Shown: positions 54,016-64,000 of the stretch, piece after piece
Numbering within the stretch: position 1 is the stretch's first letter
Layout of the letters: each line of letters opens with the position of its first letter
From: Methanoculleus chikugoensis
Lineage (GTDB): Archaea; Halobacteriota; Methanomicrobia; Methanomicrobiales; Methanoculleaceae
Reading direction: 5' to 3'
Length of the DNA: 64,000 nucleotides
Assembly: GCF_019669965.1 (NCBI RefSeq)
Contig: NZ_AP019781.1
Location: forward strand, 1,799,092-1,863,091
Position numbers and translations under genes: made by a program
Notes under the pieces: generated by a model
Told to the model about the DNA's origin: nothing
Database searches by the model: none
What the model saw: the letters and a program-made list of their open reading frames with translations, nothing else

Positions 54016-54744
54016 TCACTCCTGAAGAGAGTAAAGGATATCCGAATAAAGTTCATTTGAATTTAGAACATCTAAAACATTATACTTTTTTCCAATTATT
54101 TCCTCTATATTCTTTTTATGTTCGGGTCGAACTTCAATAAGGAGATAATTAGGAGCATGCCGATCAAAGTCAATCCCCCTAAGAACCTCGACCTCATAAC
54201 CTTCGACATCTAGGGATAGTAAATCAATGTGATTCAGGTTATGGGAGTCCAGAACAACAGAAAGTGGTCTGGCAGCCACTTGTATTTTATATGAAGATTC
54301 ATTTTCCCTGAGATATTTTATCCCCGATTCAATATAATGACGAGCAGTCGCCTCATCATGAAATGCATCTTGTGCGCAACTCATCAAATTACAATAATTC
54401 ATCACAATTGTATCTTCGGGATAATCGAATGCAACGAGTGCATAGTTTTCAGTAATACATCTTGGACGGTTTTGACGACACTTATCTGCAAGATCAGGAA
54501 TAGCTTCGATTAGTAATCCTTTCCATCCCATATATTTCTCAAAATATAATGTGTTACTTTGACTTATTCCATCATTAGCACCAACTTCAATGAAAAAACC
54601 GTCCGTAAAGTCAATATATGATTTCAACTTTATATCGAGTTGATCCAGTGAAAAAGATCTTCTAAAGAGCGGTAATTGAGTGTTACTCGCCCTCTTTTTT
54701 GCGTTATTAAGCAGACTGCGAAAAGATCTATAATAACCTGTCAT
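54016..54744 (-). CDS. FkbM-family methyltransferase
   Basis: A 242-residue protein with the FkbM pattern: FFIEVGANDGISQSNTLYFE (motif I), GWKGLLIEAIPDLADKCRQN, and HIDLLSLDVEGYEVEVLRGI. FkbM enzymes O-methylate sugars or polyketides; here a glycan sugar is likely. GGTGGGAGAGG stands immediately before the ATG at 54744. It overlaps the upstream methyltransferase gene by 17 bases. Confidence 0.85.
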   Translation of the reverse strand: MTGYYRSFRSLLNNAKKRASNTQLPLFRRSFSLDQLDIKLKSYIDFTDGFFIEVGANDGISQSNTLYFEKYMGWKGLLIEAIPDLADKCRQNRPRCITENYALVAFDYPEDTIVMNYCNLMSCAQDAFHDEATARHYIESGIKYLRENESSYKIQVAARPLSVVLDSHNLNHIDLLSLDVEGYEVEVLRGIDFDRHAPNYLLIEVRPEHKKNIEEIIGKKYNVLDVLNSNELYSDILYSLQE

Positions 54745-55501
54745 CCTCTCCCACCTGAACAAGTCCACCAATCACTTTGACATTTCCAGTGCTAATAATT
54801 CTTGGAATTTCTAACGAGTTTTGGAAGAACAACGAGGTACTCCAAGAGTACATGTTAACAGGACCAACACCAATGAAATCGATCTGTGTTAATCCAGCTT
54901 CCTGTAAGAGTCTTGTTGCATTCGGAAACCAATCTGAATTATCCAATATGATAATTCCTCCACTCTTTATTCTTTTCACTGCTTCAACTGCACAATTATA
55001 TCGATATTTGCCATCGATCACGATCACATCATAGCAAGTATTCTCCAAATGAATAGAGTTGATGTAATCTATCTGTTCAGTACTTAACAGTAGTTTTTGG
55101 TTTGACAGAATATTTTGATTTCCAATCCAATACCAATCTTTATCGGATTCAACACTTGTGACCCTCAAAGCTCGCTGAGCCCAAAATTGAGAACTATTTC
55201 CAGAACCATATTCAAAGACTGTACATTTTGAATAGTCGAACTGCGTAAGATATTCGATAGCGGAATATGTATACCAAGGAAGAGGATTTTTATTACAATC
55301 CATTGGCACTTTCTCTTTATAGGATACGGAACCGCCTAACTTCTTTCCATAATAGTCTAGTAACCAAGATGGTTGGGTAAAGCCATGGAACCATATATAC
55401 TTACAAATGCTCAAAATACCGCGAATTTTTCGATAAATAGGATGATTACAAAACTGTATTGCTTGCTTCATTGCCGATATTTTATAATTCAACACAATCA
55501 T
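54728..55501 (-). CDS. Methyltransferase-like protein of the glycan locus
   Basis: A 257-residue protein with a Rossmann-type core CTVFEYGSGNSSQFWAQRAL and VTSVESDKDW, then the acidic strand YDVIVIDGKYRYNCAVEAVK and GGIIILDNSDWFP. This looks like a SAM-dependent methyltransferase of the class next to FkbM enzymes. The start ATG at 55501 overlaps the wzt stop (TGATG), so it is coupled to the transporter. Substrate unknown. Confidence 0.7.
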   Translation of the reverse strand: MIVLNYKISAMKQAIQFCNHPIYRKIRGILSICKYIWFHGFTQPSWLLDYYGKKLGGSVSYKEKVPMDCNKNPLPWYTYSAIEYLTQFDYSKCTVFEYGSGNSSQFWAQRALRVTSVESDKDWYWIGNQNILSNQKLLLSTEQIDYINSIHLENTCYDVIVIDGKYRYNCAVEAVKRIKSGGIIILDNSDWFPNATRLLQEAGLTQIDFIGVGPVNMYSWSTSLFFQNSLEIPRIISTGNVKVIGGLVQVGEDDRLL

Positions 55502-56814
55502 CACACCTCAAATACTCCAACTCTCTTCCGCTCCTCATATGTTAGATGATCTTCATTCTTGGAGTCCCAAGAACAATCCATTAGAACAATCCCCTGTTCA
55601 CGTTCAATCAATTTTCCTGTTCCATAATAGTCTCCATCGTCAACATTAATTCTGAAGGCACCTCTAACCCAGTCAACAATTTCTCCATTAATTGCACAGA
55701 ATAACGTACATTCATAGACATCAGATCTAAGATTAAATTTTGGTAAATAGCACTCAAAATATCCGTCCTTGTAAATATTAAATTGATTTGGCCCGGAATC
55801 CGCAGAATTAAGGTTGGCTAAAAGATAACCCAAACTGTTGCTAATATTAAAAGCAACGAGGACCGATGCATTGAGAACCTGTTTTTTGGATTGATAATAG
55901 AACCTAATGTACACATCTTGTCCACATAAGATACGGCTGATCTCATTGCCATCGGAATTAAAAAGAGAAACTCGACTAAATGTTAGCCACTGGCTCCCCT
56001 GTCGGTCTTTTCTCGTTTCAATATCCCCTTTTGAGTCGCTTTCACTACATTGGAGATAATTTCGAACTGCCTCATCTTTCGTGCCACTGAAAACAATTTT
56101 CCCCTCATCCAATAATATTCCAGATGAGCATAACTGCTGGACCGCCGCCATATTATGACTCACAAACAGCACCGTCCTCCCCTCGCTCGCCACCTCCCCC
56201 ATCTTCCCGAGGCACTTCTTCTGGAACTCGGCGTCCCCCACCGCCAGCACCTCGTCCACCAGCAGAATCTCCGGGTCCAGGTGCGCCGCTACCGAGAACG
56301 CGAGCCGCACCTGCATCCCGCTCGAGTACCTCTTAACCGGGGTGTCCAGGAACTTCTCGACGCCCGAGAACTTGACGATCTCGTCGAACTTCTCCTCGAT
56401 CTCGCGCTTCTTCATGCCGAGAATGGCGCCGTTGAAGAAGATGTTCTCCCGGCCGGTGAGTTCGGGGTGAAAGCCGGTGCCGACCTCGAGGAGGGAGCCG
56501 ACCCGGCCCCGCATGACAATCTCGCCCTCGGTCGGGTGGGTGATCCGGGAGAGGATCTTGAGGAGCGTGCTCTTGCCGGCGCCGTTCCGCCCGATTATGC
56601 CGAGGACTTCGCCGCGCTCGACCTCGAAGTTGACGTCCTTGAGCGCCCAGAAGGTGTCCTTCGGTTCAGTGAGGCCACTCAGGGTCCTGATCGGATGTCG
56701 CACGGCGTTCGTGAAGCTCTCCGTGAACCGCTTGTAAGTCCGGTCCATCCCTATCTGGTACTGCTTGGAGAGGTTCTTTACCTCGATGATCGGTTTCTCT
56801 TTTCGGGATGTCAT
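55501..56814 (-). CDS. wzt: ABC transporter ATPase for polysaccharide export (Wzt-like), mosaic
   Basis: A 437-residue protein. Residues 1 to about 228 form the ABC domain with Walker A GIIGRNGAGKSTLLK, signature YSSGMQVRLAFSVA and Walker B ILLVDEVLAVGD. The C-terminal 200 residues are the Wzt-type beta-sandwich that recognises the glycan (SNSLGYLLANLNS; VDWVRGAFRI). At about 56130 the base composition changes abruptly from GC-rich to AT-rich, exactly between the two domains, so the recognition domain seems to have come with the foreign glycan genes. It works with Wzm, encoded one base upstream. Confidence 0.92.
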   Translation of the reverse strand: MTSRKEKPIIEVKNLSKQYQIGMDRTYKRFTESFTNAVRHPIRTLSGLTEPKDTFWALKDVNFEVERGEVLGIIGRNGAGKSTLLKILSRITHPTEGEIVMRGRVGSLLEVGTGFHPELTGRENIFFNGAILGMKKREIEEKFDEIVKFSGVEKFLDTPVKRYSSGMQVRLAFSVAAHLDPEILLVDEVLAVGDAEFQKKCLGKMGEVASEGRTVLFVSHNMAAVQQLCSSGILLDEGKIVFSGTKDEAVRNYLQCSESDSKGDIETRKDRQGSQWLTFSRVSLFNSDGNEISRILCGQDVYIRFYYQSKKQVLNASVLVAFNISNSLGYLLANLNSADSGPNQFNIYKDGYFECYLPKFNLRSDVYECTLFCAINGEIVDWVRGAFRINVDDGDYYGTGKLIEREQGIVLMDCSWDSKNEDHLTYEERKRVGVFEV

Positions 56815-56815
56815 G

Positions 56816-57652
56816 TTACACCAGGTCCGCAAAGTATTTCTCTGTCCGGCGGAGGTACAGGACGCCGCTGACGAATACCGCAAGCGTGATCGCCGCCGAT
56901 ACGCCGAGGCCGACGTAGTCCACCGGGACGTGACCGAGAAGGACAGCCCGGTGCGCGTTGAGGAGGCCGGTGAGCGGATTGAGGGAGAGGAGCCACTGCA
57001 GGTTCCCGCCGACGATGTCTGTCGGGTAGATGACGGGGGAGACGAACATCAGGAGCTGGACGAAGAACGGGAGAGCGAACTTGACGTCCCGGTACTTCAC
57101 GCAGATCGATGAGAGCCAGTAGCCGGTCCCCGCCGCGAGGAGGAAGGTCAGGAGGACGATCACCGGCAGGAGGAGGATCGCGGCCGTCGGCACGAACTGG
57201 TAGTAGACCATCATGGCGGCGAGGATTGTCATGGCGATCCCGTAGTCCACGATCCCGGCAAGGCACGGTGCCGTCGGGATGAATAGCCTCGGCATGTAGA
57301 CCTTCGAGAGGAGCGGAGCGTTGTCGACCAGGCTGTTCCCCGCTCCGGACAATGCATTCTGGAAGTAGGTCCAGAGGAGGAGGCCCGAGTAGGAGAAGAG
57401 GGCGTATGGGATCCCCTCCGATGGCATCTGCGCAAGGCCGCCGAAGATCAGGGTGAAGACAATCATCGTGAAGAGCGGCTGGAGCACCGCCCACGACGCA
57501 CCCATGACGGTCTGCTTGTAACGGATCTTGATCTCGCGGAGCGCGAGGAAGAAGAGGAGTTCATGGTACTCCTTCAGCTCCTTCCAGTTCAGGTCAAGGA
57601 GACCATACTTCGGGCGGATGACCAGTTCGAAGTCTGAGGTGTGCTCGGTCAT
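56816..57652 (-). CDS. wzm: ABC transporter permease for polysaccharide export (Wzm-like)
   Basis: A 278-residue ABC-2 type permease with an N-terminal cytoplasmic stretch, the EIKIRYKQTVMGASWAVLQP motif ahead of the first membrane helix, and six hydrophobic segments. Together with Wzt it exports a lipid-linked polysaccharide across the membrane. The start overlaps the galU stop as ATGA (57649-57652). Confidence 0.92.
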   Translation of the reverse strand: MTEHTSDFELVIRPKYGLLDLNWKELKEYHELLFFLALREIKIRYKQTVMGASWAVLQPLFTMIVFTLIFGGLAQMPSEGIPYALFSYSGLLLWTYFQNALSGAGNSLVDNAPLLSKVYMPRLFIPTAPCLAGIVDYGIAMTILAAMMVYYQFVPTAAILLLPVIVLLTFLLAAGTGYWLSSICVKYRDVKFALPFFVQLLMFVSPVIYPTDIVGGNLQWLLSLNPLTGLLNAHRAVLLGHVPVDYVGLGVSAAITLAVFVSGVLYLRRTEKYFADLV

Positions 57653-58553
57653 GGTTCTCTAATTCCGTGAATCCTGTCAGCGTAGCGCTCTACCTTCATC
57701 GCCTCCCGGAGATGAGACATGACCCCCTCCCTCAGCGAAGGCCTCTCGAGCGCGAAGTCGATGATCGCCTGTACGTAGCCTGCCTTGTCCCCGGTGTCAT
57801 ACCTCTTGCCCTCGAAGGCGTAGGCATACACCTGCTGCTGTTGCATGAGCATCCGTATCGCGTCCGTCAACTGAATCTCCCCTCCGACCCCTGTCGCCGT
57901 GCGTTTCAGGCAATCAAAGATCTCCGGGGTGAAGACATACCTCCCGATTGCGCCGATGTTCGAAGGAGCATCTTCAACAGAGGGTTTCTCGACGATATCT
58001 TCGAGTATGTAGAGAGAGTCTAAAAACTCCCTGCCCCGGATGATCCCGTAACTGCTGATCTTCTCCGGGGGAACCTCCTCGACAGCCAGCACCGACGCGT
58101 CGTACCGCCCGGATATATCGATCAACTGCCGTGTACATGGGGTTGAATTCCGGATAATATCATCGCCAAGGAGGACGGCGAAGGGCTCGTCCCCGATATG
58201 CTTCTCTGCCCGAAGCACCGCGTCGCCAAGTCCTTTCGGTTCCTTCTGCCTGATATAGTGGATATCCGCAAGAGACGAAACATCCTGCACCACTTTGAGG
58301 AGTTTCTCCTTCCCGTTCTCCTTCAGGTGAAGTTCCAGTTCCGGGGAGTCGTCGAAGTAATCCTCGATCGCGCGCTTTCCCCGGCCGGTTATGATCAGGA
58401 TATCGTCGATCCCCGAGGCGATCGCCTCCTCGACGACGTACTGGATGACCGGCCGGTCGATGAGGGGAAGCATCTCCTTGGGCATGGCCTTCGTCGCAGG
58501 GAGGAACCGAGTGCCGAGGCCGGCCGCAGGAATAACAGCTTTCTTGACCTCCA

Positions 58554-58554
<1 letters not shown>
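57649..58554 (-). CDS. galU: UTP-glucose-1-phosphate uridylyltransferase
   Basis: A 301-residue nucleotidyltransferase with the GalU signature AVIPAAGLGTRFLPATKAMP, PKEMLPLIDRPVIQYVVEEA, LGDDIIRN and the lysine in VEKPSVEDAPS. It makes UDP-glucose, which ugd (upstream) oxidises to UDP-glucuronate. The ATG shares a base with the ugd stop (TGATG at 58554). Confidence 0.93.
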
Positions 58555-61817
<3,263 letters not shown>

Positions 61818-61836
<19 letters not shown>

Positions 61837-62873
61837 CGGTCCGGATACTTCCGGGCGAGGAACGCGTCCCCCTCGCCGGGGGGCTCAAGCCCTGCCTCTC
61901 TCAGGTCCGCGTCGACCATGATCTTCGTTAAGTCGGTAAACGTCACGCAGGGCTTCCAGCCGAGTTTCTTCCGGGCCTTCCCGGCATCCGCAATGAGGTC
62001 TTCGACCTCGGTCGGCCGGAAGTACCGGGGATCGATCCTGACGTGCTCCTCCCAGTCGAGGCCTGCGTACGAGAAGGCAGTTTCAAGGTACTCCCGGACA
62101 GAATGGCTCTCCCCGGTCCCGATGACGAAGTCCTCGGGCTCTTCCTGCTGGAGGATCCTCCACATGCACTCGACGTACTCCGGGGCAAATCCCCAGTCCC
62201 GCCGGGCATCCAGGTTCCCCATGTAGAGATACTTCTCCTTGCCGGCAAGAATCCGGGCGATCCCCCGGGTGATCTTCCTCGTCACGAACGTCTCGCCCCG
62301 CCGGGGGGATTCGTGGTTGAAGAGAATCCCGTTTGCGGCAAACATCCCGTAACCGTCACGGTAGTTCCGCGTCATCCAGTAGGCATAGAGTTTGGCGCAG
62401 GCATAGGGGCTCCGCGGCCAGAATGTTGTTTCCTCGCTCTGCGGCGGCGGTGTCGCTCCGAACATCTCGCTGCTCGAAGCCTGGTAGAACTTCGTCCCGT
62501 TCTCGCTCCTCCTGATCATCTCAAGAAGCCGGGTCGTCCCGAGCCCGGTGACGTTCCCGGTGTACTCGGGGATATCGAAACTGACCCGCACATGGCTCTG
62601 GGCCCCGAGATGGTAGACCTCGTCGGGTTTTATATTATAGATGAGGTGGGAGATCTGCTCGTCGTCGGAGAGGTCGCCGTAGTGAAGATAAAGCCGTGCG
62701 CCTGTATCGTGCGGATCGGTGTAGATATGATCGATCCGGGGAGTATTGAAGGTCGATGCCCGCCGGATGATCCCGTGTACCTCATACCCCTTATAGAGGA
62801 GAAACTCAGCGAGGTAGGAACCGTCCTGTCCGGTGATGCCGGTTATTAAAGCTTTTTTAGATATATTGCTCAC
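61818..62873 (-). CDS. gmd: GDP-mannose 4,6-dehydratase
   Basis: A 351-residue SDR with [50 protein letters not shown], the catalytic SSEMFG and [12 protein letters not shown], and the [11 protein letters not shown] signature of GMD. It converts GDP-mannose to the 4-keto-6-deoxy intermediate for GDP-fucose (fcl) or GDP-rhamnose (the reductase at 49169). The GTG at 62873 follows a GGAAGGTGAG stretch; the frame is open to 62915 but upstream codons do not fit the family. First gene of the right-hand operon. Confidence 0.94.
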
Positions 62874-62911
62874 CTTCCCGTCTTGACAATCAATAACTAG
62901 TTTGTACGTCC

Positions 62912-62921
62912 GCAATATATG
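62912..62921 (-). promoter_or_regulatory. TATA box (CATATATTGC) of the gmd-wzt operon
   Basis: An AT-rich box on the minus strand 40-50 bases ahead of the gmd start; the leader would be about 20 bases. It probably drives the whole gmd-GT-fcl-ugd-galU-wzm-wzt operon. Confidence 0.55.
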
Positions 62922-63148
62922 AATATTGTATTGTGAATAACTATGTAAAACGGTGGATTAGTAAGGCCGGGGCAAAAAAGGAACTATATTGGCATTTTGT
63001 TCCCTGAATGAGGCGAGACATTTTCACTAACTCTGCGATCGGATTCCGAACGAAGGTATATCGTAACCCGCTTGCCGGGATAACCTCCGCACCTTATTTA
63101 TGCTCACGCGGAAGGCAGGCGGTTCTTGGGACGTACATCCGGGCCGTG

Positions 63149-63271
63149 ATGGGGCCGTTTTTCTGCGGACATACTAAAATCCTCTCCCAGCGGGATTACC
63201 AGGAGATAGAGGAGCACAACCGGGACATCGTCCTTCCGTCAGGTACTAGTAGCCGGCAATCGATGAGATAA
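63149..63271 (+). CDS. Possible 40-residue protein upstream of the HAD gene
   Basis: A short frame (MGPFFCGHTKILSQRDYQEI to RQSMR) begins about 50 bases after a TATA-like CTTATTTATG (63093-63102) and ends five bases before the HAD start. It has no clear ribosome binding site and no known family. It may simply be the leader of the HAD transcript. Confidence 0.3.
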   Translation: MGPFFCGHTKILSQRDYQEIEEHNRDIVLPSGTSSRQSMR

Positions 63272-63276
63272 CTATC

Positions 63277-63954
63277 ATGCTCACCACCCTCATCCTCGAC
63301 TTCGACGGCGTCATCGTCGAATCCCTCCCCCTGAAGACCGCGGCGTTCAAAAAGATCTTCTCCTTCGCGCCCCCAAAACACCTCGACGAGATCATCGCCT
63401 TCCACCTCGAAAACGGCGGGATGTCCCGGTACGACAAGTTCCGCCACATCTACGCAAACATCCTCCACGAAGAACTCACCCCTGAGACAGAGGAGCGGCT
63501 CGCGAGCGAATACGTCGCTCTGATCTTTGAATCCATGCTCACCGTCCCGTACGTCGAGGGCGCAGAGGAACTCCTCAGGGACTGCTCGCAGAGAATCCCG
63601 CTCTATATCGTCTCCGCGACCCCGGAGGGCGAGATGCAGGAGATCGCCCAGCGCCGGAACCTCACAAAGTACTTCGTCCGGATCTACGGCTCGCCGAAGA
63701 TGAAAGCCGAGTGCATCAGGGAGATCCTTCTAGAGACCAGCGCGCTGCCGGATGAGGCCCTCTTCGTCGGCGACGCCCCGAACGATTGGGACGCAGCCCG
63801 CGCGACCGGCGTTCGGTTCGTTGCGAGGATCCCGCCCGGCGACCCGAACCGGTTTACCGACCGGCCGGGAGTGGAGGGGATCGTGGAGAACCTTCATGAA
63901 CTCCGGGAGTACCTACGGGAGAACATATGCTCATCCCGATCTCGTACCCCCTGA
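63277..63954 (+). CDS. HAD-superfamily phosphatase (phosphoglycolate phosphatase-like)
   Basis: A 225-residue HAD hydrolase: motif I ILDFDGVIVES, motif II YIVSATPEGE, lysine in SPKMKAECIRE and motif IV FVGDAPNDWDAA. The cap is small and helical (C1). The substrate may be a sugar phosphate or phosphoglycolate. It follows the glycan locus with its own promoter and overlaps the next gene by 28 bases. Confidence 0.87.
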   Translation: MLTTLILDFDGVIVESLPLKTAAFKKIFSFAPPKHLDEIIAFHLENGGMSRYDKFRHIYANILHEELTPETEERLASEYVALIFESMLTVPYVEGAEELLRDCSQRIPLYIVSATPEGEMQEIAQRRNLTKYFVRIYGSPKMKAECIREILLETSALPDEALFVGDAPNDWDAARATGVRFVARIPPGDPNRFTDRPGVEGIVENLHELREYLRENICSSRSRTP

Positions 63955-64000
63955 ACCGGAGAGCGCCCCTCTATCCCGGAACGGAACCGCTCGCGATCTC
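63927..64000 (+). CDS. Start of a cyclase/arylformamidase-family protein (runs off the window)
   Basis: The first 24 codons (LIPISYPLNRRAPLYPGTEP) resemble the beginning of cyclase-family metal-dependent hydrolases (pattern SxPL-PxYPG). It starts inside the end of the HAD gene. Too little is visible for a firm function. Confidence 0.5.
   Translation, partial: MLIPISYPLNRRAPLYPGTEPLAI

Overview
The window looks like a chromosome segment of a hydrogenotrophic and formate-using methanogen of the order Methanomicrobiales, most like Methanoculleus. The evidence is Mmp10 (the McrA-arginine methyltransferase), SepCysS for tRNA-dependent cysteine synthesis, an F420-type formate dehydrogenase FdhAB with an FdhC transporter, a HerA-NurA-Rad50-Mre11 operon, and archaeal TATA boxes. 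Codon use is GC-rich in most genes. The assignment rests on reading the sequence, not on a database search.

Layout. 1-4.7 kb: the end of a class I glutamine amidotransferase-like gene, mmp10, a row of tiny hairpins, a DUF504 protein and tRNA-Thr(TGT), followed by a low-GC islet with an HsdS remnant and orphan membrane proteins. 4.8-10 kb: a PurS-PurL fusion plus PurQ, a small unknown protein and a solitary DNA methyltransferase. 10.3-18 kb: fdhA-fdhB, a convergent ClC-CBS chloride channel, a 930-base non-coding stretch, fdhC and a membrane-anchored OB-fold protein. 18-25 kb: herA, nurA, rad50 and mre11, overlapping on the minus strand and forming the archaeal double-strand-break end-resection machine. 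25-30.8 kb: a 60-residue protein translationally coupled to SepCysS, a MITE-like element, larE-thiI, a DUF2150 protein coupled to a Cys-rich protein, and a GNAT acetyltransferase.

30.8-62.9 kb is one large surface-glycan locus. Its first part (30.8-40.8 kb) is GC-rich: a Wzx-type flippase, a Gfo/Idh oxidoreductase, WecC-like and WecB enzymes, and four glycosyltransferases. Its last part (56.1-62.9 kb) is a GC-rich minus-strand operon: gmd, a glycosyltransferase, fcl, ugd, galU, wzm and wzt. Between them lies a largely AT-rich module (about 41.5-56.1 kb) of glycosyltransferases, methyltransferases, a reductase and a UDP-xylose-synthase-like enzyme. It is broken up by an intact IS256-type element and by decayed transposase copies in opposite orientation. 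The AT-rich module appears to end inside wzt, exactly between the ATPase domain and the substrate-recognition domain, so the transporter seems to have been re-specified together with the glycan genes.

The enzymes would supply UDP-ManNAc(A), UDP-glucose, UDP-glucuronate, UDP-xylose, GDP-fucose and possibly GDP-rhamnose for a methylated surface polysaccharide or S-layer glycan. Two export routes (Wzx-like and Wzm/Wzt) sit in the same locus. The window ends with a HAD phosphatase and the start of a cyclase-family gene.

Points worth most attention are the mosaic Wzt, the SepCysS-coupled mini-protein, the MITE with perfect 12-base terminal repeats, the row of three-base-loop hairpins, and three genes whose best start, judged from the Shine-Dalgarno site, is a non-canonical codon (ACG or CTG).
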